Assembly: GCF_000275845.1 (NCBI RefSeq)
Contig: NW_006766900.1
Location: forward strand, 12,553 to 73,865
Direction of reading: 5' to 3'
Length of the DNA stretch: 61,313 bases
DNA from: Dichomitus squalens LYAD-421 SS1
Taxonomy: Eukaryota; Basidiomycota; Agaricomycetes; Polyporales; Polyporaceae
A program made the translations under genes and the position numbers. The notes beneath the pieces were generated by a model. That model saw nothing but the letters and a program-made list of their open reading frames with translations. It did not search any database and was not told where the DNA came from. Each line of letters begins with the position of its first letter. Position 1 is the stretch's first letter. Of this stretch, positions 42,552-54,270 are shown one piece after another.

Positions 42552-44305
42552 GTTTGCAAAGTAGAGAGTACGATTGTCCGGGGACGATGGGATTTAGTGG
42601 TGATTTAGATTGTCGCCGCAGGTGTGCTTGCAACCTCTGTGGCGATTGTGAGGGCTCCCTAGCTGATTAGAGAACATGCACCGATGGGGGAAAGATACTG
42701 GTGAGATGGGGTGGACGAGGGTTCCAGAGACCGTCGGAGGGCTCTTATATGGGGGCGGAGGTCGCAACGTGGGCGAAGGCAAGCTGGAAAGATTTGCCGG
42801 CATCAATCCCGGTGCGACCTCCATTTCTGATGTTCCTCGACTTGTACCCCCAAACAGCCAGGCCTTTCTCCACGTAGACTCCTTTACCTTCAGCAATCTA
42901 GAATTCCTCATTAATGTACCGTGTATGCTAGGCCAACGGTGTGCTCCACGCTATAATGTTTCTCGTACCGTACACAGATCTGTACGCTCGTGTCAAAGTC
43001 AATCACCGCTAATCGGCATCGATGGATAACTCCGGGACGTTGTTCAACGTGATAACGCCTCCAGATTATCGACATGTCGCATCGTTCGATGTCGGGCTTG
43101 GATTTTCTGTTGAAGACGCGGACTAAGACAGAATGAGCGGTGGCCGACGTCGGCATGTTGGCTTCTGCGCCGTATCCCGCGTCGTAGCACGGCACGCGCA
43201 AAGCATGCGTAACAATTGGGGTGAGTAAAGTAGCCGCGCCCTCCGGAAGTTTTGAGGTCGCCAGACAGTACTTGCAGGGACAGCTACAGACCGCGTCAAC
43301 AGAATGCTTCGACACGCCCTTCTGAGCATGAAGTCAAATTTTAGGGTGACTTCGTGTACAATGCGAGGTCTTCCCTTATTATTCGAGCGACAGCTTAGCC
43401 ATACGCGCGCGAAATACCGCGCCACATCATCTAGGAACTTCGTATGCTTGAAGTAGCGGAGATCTGTCGTCCAACATGTCATTGAACTCGGATCATGTCC
43501 AAGTACCTTCGGCGTTTCACTGCAAGGCTGGGGCGAACACAATCCGCGGCACGATACAGTACGTGTACGTCGCACACGAGGCACTCGCAGGCAACTCTCC
43601 CTTAGCGTTCGAAGCTAGAACCAGGCACCTAACTGTGGCATCATAAACGTGTCGGAGTCGCTCTTCCACAAACCACGTAAAACGAAGCCTGATGAAGCTC
43701 ACGAAGTATAGCAGGCTTATCCTTGGGACACCCTGATGCGGCCGCAAGGAGATCCGTGAGAGCCTGGAAGGAAAGCCCGCAGCACATGCCTATCCTCGGC
43801 ATGGACGGGTAGTTCATCTCGTGCTCGGGAAATAAAAACCCAGTCTGTCGGGGGCGACCTTGACGCATGTTGAGAAATGAGGGTGTGAGGCTGATTGCTG
43901 CTTGCTGAAATCCGGGGCACTGATAAGAGGGTGGAGAAGTGATCCGTCACCAGACGCAGACGTCACTCAACATTCGAAGAACAGAAGGCCAAGATGCATG
44001 GGAACTAGAAGGACAAGCGTATAGAGTAACACACGTATCAAACTGTCTGGTCCGATGAGCACGAAATATGAGCTGAGACAGAGCAGAGCAGAGAATTATG
44101 AGAGCCACAGGGAGTCTACTACGCCTACGTGCCCTCTCCGGATATCGTACGTTGGCCAATGCAGGGATGAGGGAAACGAGCGGAAGGGAGGAGTTCAGTT
44201 GTACACGAGAGACCGTGCGGAGCAGACTGACTCAGGCGGAGTGCGAGTGGAACAAAAATACGAGCATGGGACGGGAGGAAAAATGCAGATGGTGAGAGCA
44301 CTGCG
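42552..44305. other. Intergenic region upstream of INO1
   Basis: It holds the INO1 promoter on its left side and the 3' flank of the RasGEF-RhoGAP gene on its right. Several ORFs of 60-150 codons on both strands show no domain likeness or consistent splicing. Confidence 0.4.
42743..42753 (-). promoter_or_regulatory. Possible TATA box of INO1
   Basis: The minus strand reads CCATATAAGAG about 190 bp before the INO1 ATG, followed downstream by purine/pyrimidine tracts. It is the only TATA-like site seen there. Confidence 0.3.
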
Positions 44306-47300
44306 TTAGGGGATGTCGAAAGAGAGTGAGGCGGGGCTGCCGAGGTTTATGCTCAGGACGGGTGGCTCTGTAGGCAGCTTGGGTGGAAGCAGGTCGGCTT
44401 TGCTGAAGAGCTGTTCGTCCTCTTCATCCTCCTCGGGGATGGGTTCTTCGTACTCGATATCTTCTTGATCGTCCAGATCTCCTTCGTTTTCACGTTCCGC
44501 ATCACTGTCAAAGATGCTGTGGTACTATTTGCGCAAAGGCATTGTCAGAGCGTTTCATGTGCCCGAGAAGGACGGGGATGTGACACGTACGTGAGAAATG
44601 AGTATCTTTGTTACACGATGGCAAGCAGCCATGTTGCTGAAGAAGTTCCCGACATCGTTGTTGGTGGAGCGAAGCAGATTCGGAGCGAATACCGTGGAAA
44701 GAGACTCAGCGGTCATCTGATTGCTATCCTCATAGTCGGTCACCCTCGAATAGATCCGTCAGCTCACGTTCCTTGGCTAAGCCATCGTACTTAGAGACGC
44801 ACTTCTCCAGATGTTCGACAATACGCTTCAGAAGATCGAAGTTCGCGGCAGGTAACTTCCGAACAACGTCCCGCACGTTAGACACCTTCGTGTCCAAGTC
44901 CACATCTTCGCGTCCTGAGAAGAGGTGGTGCGTTAGCATGTCACTGGCAAACACTGAATCATTACGCTATCACGCACCCGAGGCGCCCAAGATCTGACCG
45001 TAGAGCTCCGAAGGGAACAATCCGCCTGGTAAAACTCGGAACCAAGACTTGATCAAATCGCAGACAGCATGAATATCAGTGATCTCAGATATTGGCCATT
45101 CTCCTACCCGATCACCGCGTTAGAACGCCGTACTGACAGCACTGCGGTAGCAAAGCCCACCTCGGTTGAGCGCGTCCCTCAGCGAGTTGACCTCAGAGTG
45201 AGCTCCAGCGATACGATCTGGCGGCTCATGCGTAAGACGAAGGATGAACGCACGACTAGGACAAGGTACGTACAAATGCCGACTTCCGTCAGGCCACGGG
45301 TTTCGACCTCATCGATCAGCCGATCGAGGACCGAAGGTATAACACCAGGCTGGACTTCTCCATTCACAGCTTCTCGTTGGAGCAAGAAATCGAGCTCGAC
45401 ACCAAAGACTGTCAACGACATCATCGTGTCAATGTAGCTCGCCATGATGAAGGAAGAAGTAGAGTATAATTTTTCGCTTACCCGCTATAGGGTCGCGTGT
45501 CGCCGCGGTCGGCTTCGCTAAGTGGTCGTCTGTCATCTGAAGCTTGACGTTTTGTCCGAGGTACGTTAACCTGCGCTTTGCCGTCGACTTCGACACGCGC
45601 TCAATTGTGTCAATCCACTTCTTCATATCCTGCTTGCTAGCCGCTTGCAGGAGATAGTGCCCGCCGTCCTCTGCGTCAAGCTGGAAGACGAACGAGCGCT
45701 CGTTGTTGACGAAGTGCGCGACGTGCGCGTTTACCACGCTAACTACTTGCGACGGTTTGCTCGATGGGAGGAAGTCGAGCTCCGCCGGGGTCCGTTTCGA
45801 GGGGCTGACGGACATGGTGTCGGAGGTGAACGCGCTTGAGATTGGGCGCATCAGCTGGAAGAATGCTGAAGACATGCTCTTCTTGTTCCGGTGTTGCTTC
45901 GACATGACCGGATTCTGGCGCCGCTGGTTCATAGCCCTGTTCAGTTGCTCCTCGCGCCTGTCATGCCGTTGCTGCTCTTGTCGTTTCTCCTTGCTGAGAC
46001 GATCCCGCCATAGTCGGTCGCGTCGGTTCTTCTCCTGCTGCTGGGCGACAAGCTGCTGGAAGGGTCGTTGGCCACGCTTGCCCGAGGAGGCACTCGCTTG
46101 CATAGCCTCGCGGTAGGCATCTTCGCGGATTGCTCTGAGATCGAAGTGCACCAAGCTGAGCTCTCTTTCTATGTTGTTGAGCCGCTCGAACTCGCGACGA
46201 TCTGCCTCCCGACGTCGCTGCTTCCGAGTAGAAGCAGCGCCAGAAGCATTTGCCAACAGCGTTTGTAGTGACCTGCAGCGAAGGTGTCAGACTAGGCATC
46301 ACCGGTGAGTAAATTGCACCGTATACCCACCGTCGCTTCTCGAAGTTGACAAGGACAACTTTTTCGGCAGAAGGAGGCTCAAGCACATCCGGTAAGCTAA
46401 TGATCTCGAGAATCTTCTCCATGAGCCAGCCAATGTCTACAGTCAGTGTCCCTCTCGACAATGACTTGACCACAGGTCGAGCAAGGTAGGCAGCAAGTGT
46501 ATCACAGCCCGTGCCTCGAGTGACAGCGACTCCAAGCCAAGCGCGCTGGTACGTCCGGCTTTCCACGCTGAGCACGGCAGATGTAATGATCGCCTCAACA
46601 AAAGAACGGATGCACGGGCGCTCGGAGAGAGGTACATCCGTAATCTCGCTGTCAAAATTCCTGAGACGTGCGACTTCGATAGCCCTGAGCATAAGCTCCA
46701 TTCTTTGCTGCCGTGTACGAATGCCAAGCCCCAGGTCGACGAGCTTCGAGATCAGCCATTTCCGGAGGATACCGAAGGCGCGAATACAACTGCGGACGGC
46801 TGGCGGTAGGAGGCGGTACAGGTTGTCTTGCGTCAGCTCTGAGATAAGCGGCGACGGCTCCACTTCGAGCACGTAAGAGTTCATAGACTGAATCTCTACC
46901 TCGTCGGCGATTGAGCTGGGGTCACGGTTAAGGAACCAGCCAGTCCGGTCTGCTGACTGCATCTCAAACAGGTCCGCGGTAATGAAGAGGTCCTAGTGAT
47001 GAGCTCCATCAGATGGCGATGAAACTTGTATGGCCCTCAGGTTACTCACCTCCTGCGTCACATTGCGGAATGTTGCGGAAGCCATGGCGTTCAGATTGTT
47101 GACGAGTTCCTCAGCATCCAGCTGATCAATATCTGGCAGCTCCGAGCTGTAGCTCTGCGCAGCGACTCCATCGTTAGGTTGATCTGGCGCAGCTGATGCT
47201 CGAGGGGTAGGTCGCAGTGTCTGGGAGCGGAAGGACACGAGGAGGGCCGTTCGTGACGTTTCGAGCGCCCTGAGGGCTTGACATGCAGCCTCCGACTGCG

Positions 47301-50300
47301 ATGCCGACTCCGACAACTTCTGCTCCGCCGGCTGAGTAAGGAATGATAGCAACGCTTCATAAAGGGCTCCGTCATCAAGAGCGTCCTGCGCGCCCCCACC
47401 TTGTGTGATCCACTCGCTCAGGGTATCCAGGACTTCCAACCGGAGGCGGACGACGTGAGGACTCTCATCCAGTGTCAGGGCACGCCCTGCTTGCTGAACG
47501 CCGACATACCGTTTCCGGAGGAGCTGTCAACGCAGCAGACGGTGTAAGTACGTATTTATGTTGTTAAACTTTGGCTCACCTCAAACAGGACTTGTGGCGT
47601 CACGAAGCTGCGGAATACACTCCACCATACTTGGGAGAAGTCGTCGATATCAACTCTCACTTCCCTCGTCTTCTTGTCCGTCAGTGGCATTTCTCCGTTG
47701 TCGTCAGCCACCGAGACCGACACGCCCTGCAGTCCATGCACAAGGATATCGACGAGGCGCTCAAGGGTGCCTGCCTGCACGACGACGCGCAGGGGTCTGT
47801 CCGACGTAGTCTCCGAGGCGACAAAACTAGTCCTTTGCGATATCGAGGGTAGTGAGTTTCGGCGTGTCAAACTGGACTTCCGCTCTGCCGTCCCATGACC
47901 GTGCGACGAGCTAGGAGTTACGCGAATAGAAGGGTTTCGGCTGAACATCTTCTCGACCACTGGGGACTCTGCAGCGGAGCGACTCGGCGGTCGTGAAGGA
48001 GTACGAGATGCCGGCCGGGAGCTGGTAGCACGATCGCCTCCAGATTGGACGAGAAGGAGCAGCTCACCGTTGTACAACGGGATAGTCGTGCCACCCAGAT
48101 CGAGTCCATTCGCAAGCTTCGATCCAACCCTGCGGAGCGTTCGATCCCCATCGGGCTGAAGACGAAGCTGACGGATGTCCTGTGCGCTGATTGATGCATT
48201 GATAGAGGTATTACTCTCGAGCCTACCACGGACGATCTGGGAGCGGTCGACGAAGCAAATCGTCGGAAGCGGCTCAGGGAAGAGTAGTGCCGCAAGCGGA
48301 TGTGCAGAGGGCTGCTGGGAGATCCGGGACCAGAAATAGGGTTCGTAGAGACCTCTCCTGCGCGGCTCCGCCGCATTCGATAGCGACATGAACTGCTCGA
48401 CCCTATCCAAAGCGTGAGACTGGCATCCTACGAGTATACGAGTATAACAAATTGGGGTCTCACCTGAGGAATTTGGACGCTAGCCCTCGACTCTCTCCAT
48501 CAGCGAGCAGCGTATTCCAGTGAGACACGAGCACGTCAACTGCAGGGGCTTCTGACACAGCTCCATCCCCACAGTGCTGCTTACACGACATCAGAGTAGT
48601 CCGCAGCTCATCGAACTTCTCCCGCACGCTACGCAGACAGCCAATAGCCCACTCTTCTCCTTCCCCGCATCGCGCCTTTTCCAACGCCTCGTGCATGTCG
48701 CGTTCGGCGTCGCCCGCCCACGGGTAGACGAGTGGCGCCGTGGGAGTGGGCTGGTCTCCGCGCACGACTATCTGAGCCCAGGATTGTACAACAGACAGAG
48801 CCTCGGGGTCTACTCGCTTCCAAACCTTGTCGAGGCGAGCTATCGGCCGAGAGCACAGCGCCGCCATGATAGCGCGCCAGGAGCACTCATCCCCAATCCG
48901 CCGAGCCACCTCGCCTATGCGGACCCATGCGGAGATGACCTCGGAGCGAGAGTGCGCGCGAGGAACAGAGGGATTTTGCCCCTCTGTGGAGGGCATGTGT
49001 GTGGTACCTGCAGGCTCGGGCACGAGTACTTGGATGAGTACTATCCTCGTCAACCAATGCGGCCTGTCGTTGTTTCCAAGGAATGGCGCAAGTGTATCCT
49101 GAGTAGACGACGCTTCCGCAGATCCGCGGGGATGCGCGGAGAGCACATAGTTGGCAGGGAAGTTTTCGGGGATATTCCGAAGCACGGGCCTCTGGTATGC
49201 GAAGAGCGAGCGTGCGACAAGAGCGGGATCGAGGCTAAGAAGCACATCGCGCGAGAGGCCTTCCTCTTCGAGGGCATTGCGCAGGGACTCCGGGGAAAGC
49301 GACGGAGGTGGGGGCGGGGCAGGTTGAAGGCTCGTTTCGCCAAGCGCTTCGATTATAGATTGCATCTTGCTGTCGCCCGGTCTCGGCGCGGACGTAGCTA
49401 GATTCGGCGAGGCATCCTCGGTGCCGACGCCAGATGGTAGTTGGGATGTCTTTGTCGACGACGACGATGACTGCTGTGAGATTACGGCGGCCGAGGCGCT
49501 GGGAGAGAAGCCCGGGATCGCGTCCTTGCACCACGAGTCCCACGCGTCTTGATTCGCAGGCGATCTGTGGTAGTCGAGATACCTCGAGGCAAGCCACCGC
49601 ACCCTCTCGACCTCTTCTTGCCTCACGTCGTCTTCGGCACCATTGACAAGGTTCGAGCAGCACCGGCAGAACTCCGTCTCGAACGCACTCCGACCTACCA
49701 GCATCGGCAAGGAGAGCAGAACGGCGGACGCGAACTCGCGCCACTCCGGTTTGAATCTCGACGAGCCCGAACCCGAACTCGGCTCCTGGGCGTCAGTGCT
49801 CGATACAACAAACGTCGTCGCAAACACCGCTTCGTGCACGACGGCCTCCGTCGAGCCCCTCTGCACCTCCCCACCAACGATGGTGAGCGCCGGGTGCGTG
49901 CCGCGTCCCCAGTACGCGCGCCGCCTGCGCAGCTCCTCCCGCTCCTTGCCCTTCCCCCCACCGCCGCCGCCACGGCCGCCCATGTCGATCTCGGCATCAT
50001 GGATGTCTACACTCAGCTCGGGATCCACGCTGGCCGCAGCTGCGTCCTCAAAATCGGCAACGAGCTCGGTGGGGAACAACTCGCGGATGCCCGCGGCGCG
50101 GTCGCTCGGCGGCTTGTAGAAGTGCAGCTTCGAGCCTTTGAGCACAAGCTTGAACGGCTTCCACCCCTTCGACAGCAGCACCTGCGAGCCCCCGGCCATG
50201 TACGCGTGGTGCGCGCGGCTGCTGAACATTGCGGGGGAAAAGTCCGTCATCCGGTTGATGAACCCAGACTGGTGCACCATCTGCGACGAGCGCTTGTTCC

Positions 50301-52453
50301 CGTCCTCCTCGGCCGGCTCGACGATCGTCGGTGGCGATAGCAGCGTGGGCGAGGATGGGCCTTGGCTGAGCTGTGAGCCGTCGTTGGAGATGCTGAGCGA
50401 CCCAGGCGAGGTCTTCGGATTGCCGCCGAATCCGAACGGGAAGGGAGACCGTCCAGACGCCCCGCTGCCCGCAGAGCCCTTGTCGCGCTCCTGGTCGCTG
50501 CGCTCGGACGACGCGGACCCCTTGCGCTTCGGGCTGGGCGGCATCAGCCCAGACTTCTGTGCCGACAGCTTCGACGGCAGTCGTGGCGTAAACGAGTGCG
50601 ACCGCGAGTGTACCTGTGATGTGCTCGAAGCGGACGAGGCAGGCGTGAGCGGTGGTGAGATAGGTGTCCCATGGCCAGAGGGCGGTAGCGGACCTAGCCG
50701 TGTGCTCTTCGGGGGCGACGTCGAGAGCTCGGCCGATATCACAGGAAACGGGTATGCCATTTTGAAAGACGAAGCGGACGGCGAAGGGAGCGACGGCGAC
50801 GGCGCAGCGCTGCTGCTCACACTGTCGCTGCGGTATGTCTTGATCTTCTGGTGCAGGGTCGTGTCAATCGGAGTGAGAGTAGGGGTCGACCCGTCGGCGG
50901 ACATCTTTCCGAGGTCGTCGGCCGACTTCGACCACGGTTTGCGCGATAAGTTACGCAAATCTCCAAGGCCGCCGCCGCCGCGTGGAGATATCGAGGGCTG
51001 GGTAGGAGAAGATGGTGTCCGATGCGCGTGCGGTCTCGAGTCGGGCGCTGCTGTCACTGTACGTGCCAATGACAAGTCGACCACAGACCTGGGCAAAGCA
51101 GTGTAAGTGTAAGCTACGACGATAAGACTCCATAATGAAAACGATCCAACGATGATGGTCTATCTAATTTCACGCTCAAAGGTATCTCAGACGCTGGGGG
51201 GACCGACAGCAGCTGCAAGTAGGACTTCTTACGCTCATGTGAAGCGCGAGGCAGCCAACAGACCGATTACCACCGAGCGTTCCCCAGTAGGCAGACGCTC
51301 TGTAGGTCGCAAGACCAGAGGTCGCGTATTGTGCACTGCGCCTTCATTGCACTGAACAAGAGCTCGGCGGGTAGCAGGACGCAGAGTCAACAACCTCGAA
51401 TGAGTGCGTGAGATACGATAGATCCTTTCTCATGCAAAATATGTTGCAGGAACAGTGCAAGGAGATCGCAAAAGCTACTTCTCCCCACCGTATTGTGCGA
51501 CGCGCTGATTGAACGTGGCGCGCTCAGACCACAGACGGTCTCCTAGGCATATTCCAACAATCGTAGTAACGTGCGCGTCCGCTGCTCTATGCAACCTAGT
51601 ACGATTAGTACAGAGCATGAAGCACAGAAATGATTTCTTATGGAGGAAGCGAGGTAGGGGCCATGCAAGATATCGTACAACCCAGCAGGTGTCATATCAG
51701 TGCGAGGAGACCGCACGCGTCAGTTTTCCTGCCACGAACTAAGTAATGCGCTTTCATGAGATGCTGAACGTTGCGGTCTCCTAGCACTGCTGCAACAAGC
51801 TTACAGAACTTTGCTGCCGCCGCTCTAAGCTCGCACACTAGTACAGACAGGGAATGCAAGCAGCGGAAAGCAGAATGTCTGCATACATGATGTCTCCGCA
51901 TGCCCGTCCGACTGCATACAAATGGGGGTTCTACCACCGGTGGCGAAATGAACACAAGCCAGGGGGGCGCGATGGTCCGTAACACGACATCCAGCACTGC
52001 ACTTTGAACTGCGTCTTCAGATGAACCCAACAGATGCGTCAAACCGAGGACCAAGGGCAGCAAATAACTCGGAAACCGGTGAAGGGGAACGGCAAGAATG
52101 CAGCGTAGCAGGGGCGGGAGTACTCACCGACTAGTCTGATGCATGCCCAGCCCACCGCGGCTCGGCGGCAGCGCCAAGCTGTCCACAATTGGACGAGGGT
52201 CGGTCGGGTGCGAGATCTTGTGTTTGCGCGAGGAGCTCGTGCTCGAGCGCGGCTCACTTGAAACAGAACCGCGCCCACCAGACCCTGAGTTGGAGCGGTT
52301 AAACCATTTCGTGGGCTTCGTGAACAACTGGGTGAACCCGCTCGAGGGCGAGGCGGAGCGGGGTGTGCTCAGCAAGCTCGCGGGCGAAGATGGGGAGGGC
52401 GTAGTGGCTTCTGGGGGGCTCAGGGTATTCGATCCTTGCCGGCGAGGGGCCAT
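44306..52453 (-). CDS. PH-RasGEF-PH-RhoGAP multidomain regulator
   Basis: Twelve exons: 52128-52453, 48464-51088, 47580-48402, 47050-47523, 46331-46992, 45482-46272, 45274-45408, 45161-45217, 44978-45103, 44803-44914, 44591-44744 and 44306-44524. All phases agree; product 2,167 aa. A Ser/Pro-rich N-terminus is followed by a PH-like domain (about 378-560: LSKGWKPFKLVLKGSKLHFY), a RasGEF N-terminal-like module (about 1190-1270: LVDILVHGLQ...DFSQVWWSVFRSF), a divergent RasGEF catalytic-like region (about 1417-1560: DLFITADLFEM, WLISKLVDLGLGIR), a second PH (about 1730-1860: DMKKWIDTIERV) and a RhoGAP (about 1900-2095: GIYRIAG with the Arg finger, VCDLIKSWFRVLPGGLFP, KLPAANFDLLKRIVEHLEK, NQMTAESLSTVFAPNLLR). 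The C-terminus is acidic. It would switch off Rho/Cdc42-type GTPases while possibly engaging a Ras/Rap GTPase, so it may couple the two in polarity. Intron 1 is 1,039 nt. Confidence 0.85.
51089..52127 (-). other. Unusually long first intron (1,039 nt) of the RasGEF-RhoGAP gene
   Basis: It is bounded by CG|GTGAGTACTCC and TTTGCCCAG|G, which join in phase 2. No terminal inverted repeats or coding content were recognised inside. It may hide a transposon remnant, an internal promoter or an unseen exon. Confidence 0.5.
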
Positions 52454-54270
52454 AGAGACAAAGAATGGACGTGGCGGGGAGGGAATGGACACAGTAGCGC
52501 CACGAGAGGCTGAGCAGGAGGCGAGAGATGCAAGGAGTGAGAGAGCGTTAGGATCAGATGAGCCGTCGTTGTTTCGCGTTCGTCTCTTCGGGGTATCTAT
52601 CTGTTGCGTCCACGCTCAGGTCAGTGACTTGTGGGACCAATGGAGGACGTACTGAGGAAGTGGATGAGAACGGGGAGGATCACCGAAAGGTCCGCCTGTG
52701 ACTTGGTGCTACAAATGCCGTATGACCATATGTGGCGAGATTGACTGATTAAGTTCCACTGACTGCAGAGCTTCGGTGGCGAGATGGTATATGGGTTTAG
52801 TGGACAATATGTGTACAAGGAGGGAAGTTAGAAGATGTAAGTTCACGTCGGTGCCAAATGATGGACTGCGTAAACGTGAGAAAGCCCTTCCAAGTTCGTA
52901 AATGATCTGCGACCCGATCGAGCAGGAAATACTGTGACGCTCGTTCCCGAACTACATGCACTAGTGTACCATTCTAGCGACCAAGCTGATTGGCAAGCAG
53001 ATCCAGCGTGCAGAATGTCTCCCATGTCGCCTAAGGCAGCGACCATCCTTCCTGGCTCTGGTCGCAACATATCCTCTCACTATTGCCAGTCCGGAACCAG
53101 CCATTGATTGTGTCCGATCCTCAGGCCTCAGGAAAGACGTATCTGTCTAACGTTCTGCTCGAGAACTGAGGTGCTTGCAAGTTCACACTAAGAGGAGACG
53201 TAGACGTCAAACGGGGTGTCTGTCGTACATTACACGAGAACCCTTGCTGCCGTTCTTCCCACAGAGGATCCTCGTTACGAAAACCGGTACCATGATTTTC
53301 GAGATTGCGGCGCCATATATGGCATCGTTGATGCATACTTGTGAATCGGCACTGGAACATAGTGTAGAGCCCTCCGGGCAGTCCTGGCCACGGTGGCCTT
53401 GGTTGCAGTTCGCTTGGGTGTCCTTCGAGACTGCTTCAATTGACAGTACAGACCTTGCGCGCATCGGGCGGGCTCGCGCCCGCCCTCAACGCGCCATGAC
53501 TGCGTTTTCCTACATGCTATCATACTATTCTTCCTCGATGGGGTTTGTGGCGGGCTGCGGTCGGGCTCCTCCCTCCCTTCAGCCCGCTCCTTCCCAAGCT
53601 GAGGAGTGCCAGCGGTTCCCTGAGAATCACCTACTGCCCTTGTATAACTGAAACGCGAAACCACGCGAGCTGGTACCCCACACACGGACTGGTACATACT
53701 GCCTTACAGACCTGGTCACTCCCGGACGTGACCAGGAATATACTGAGATCGTAGCCGGCCAACCGAGTAACGTTAAGCTTTGTGGATTCCAATGTTACCC
53801 TTCCCTGTCCTTCAGTCTCTCTCATTTCAGAAGCCAATGAGCTACAACTTTGTCTGTCCATATGAAGTGGGTAGTGTTGTCCCATTCCTTCCTGATAGAT
53901 TGTCGTAACGAGTCTAGTGGCGAAGAGAGGTTCGGTAGTAACATACGTAGTGAGATGTGTTCCAGTACTGCTCGATCGTGGTCCGTCGTGGCGTTGGTCA
54001 TTTCTTATTCTTTCCGACGCCTTGCAAGCTATCAACAACCGACCTGACTGAGGTTCTGTAATATCCTGGCGTGGCCGACGTCGGGCCGGTGGGGGACGGG
54101 CGTCTGTTGATCGACGTTCTGGGCGGAGGTCCTCACCGAGAGGACCTTGTCCTCTCCCACATCCTACGCTCTTGTCCCCAAGCTTTGTCCGCCTTTTCAT
54201 CTCCCCGTGGCGTGCACGAAGACTATCTTTAGCGTGCGCAGAATCTCAGGACGACTTGGCAAACACTGGA
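52454..54270. other. Intergenic region between divergent genes
   Basis: It contains a 158-codon ORF at 53175-53651 (+) and overlapping minus-strand ORFs, none with a recognised domain or supporting splice pattern. I do not call a gene. It should hold the promoters of the RasGEF-RhoGAP gene and the F-box gene. Confidence 0.4.

Noticed and set aside
50138..51106. 322-codon plus-strand ORF
   Set aside because: It lies opposite the PH-containing exon of the RasGEF-RhoGAP gene, which has clear domains and consistent splicing.
53175..53651. 158-codon plus-strand ORF as a gene
   Set aside because: No domain, signal or splice support, and overlapping minus-strand frames are equally long.
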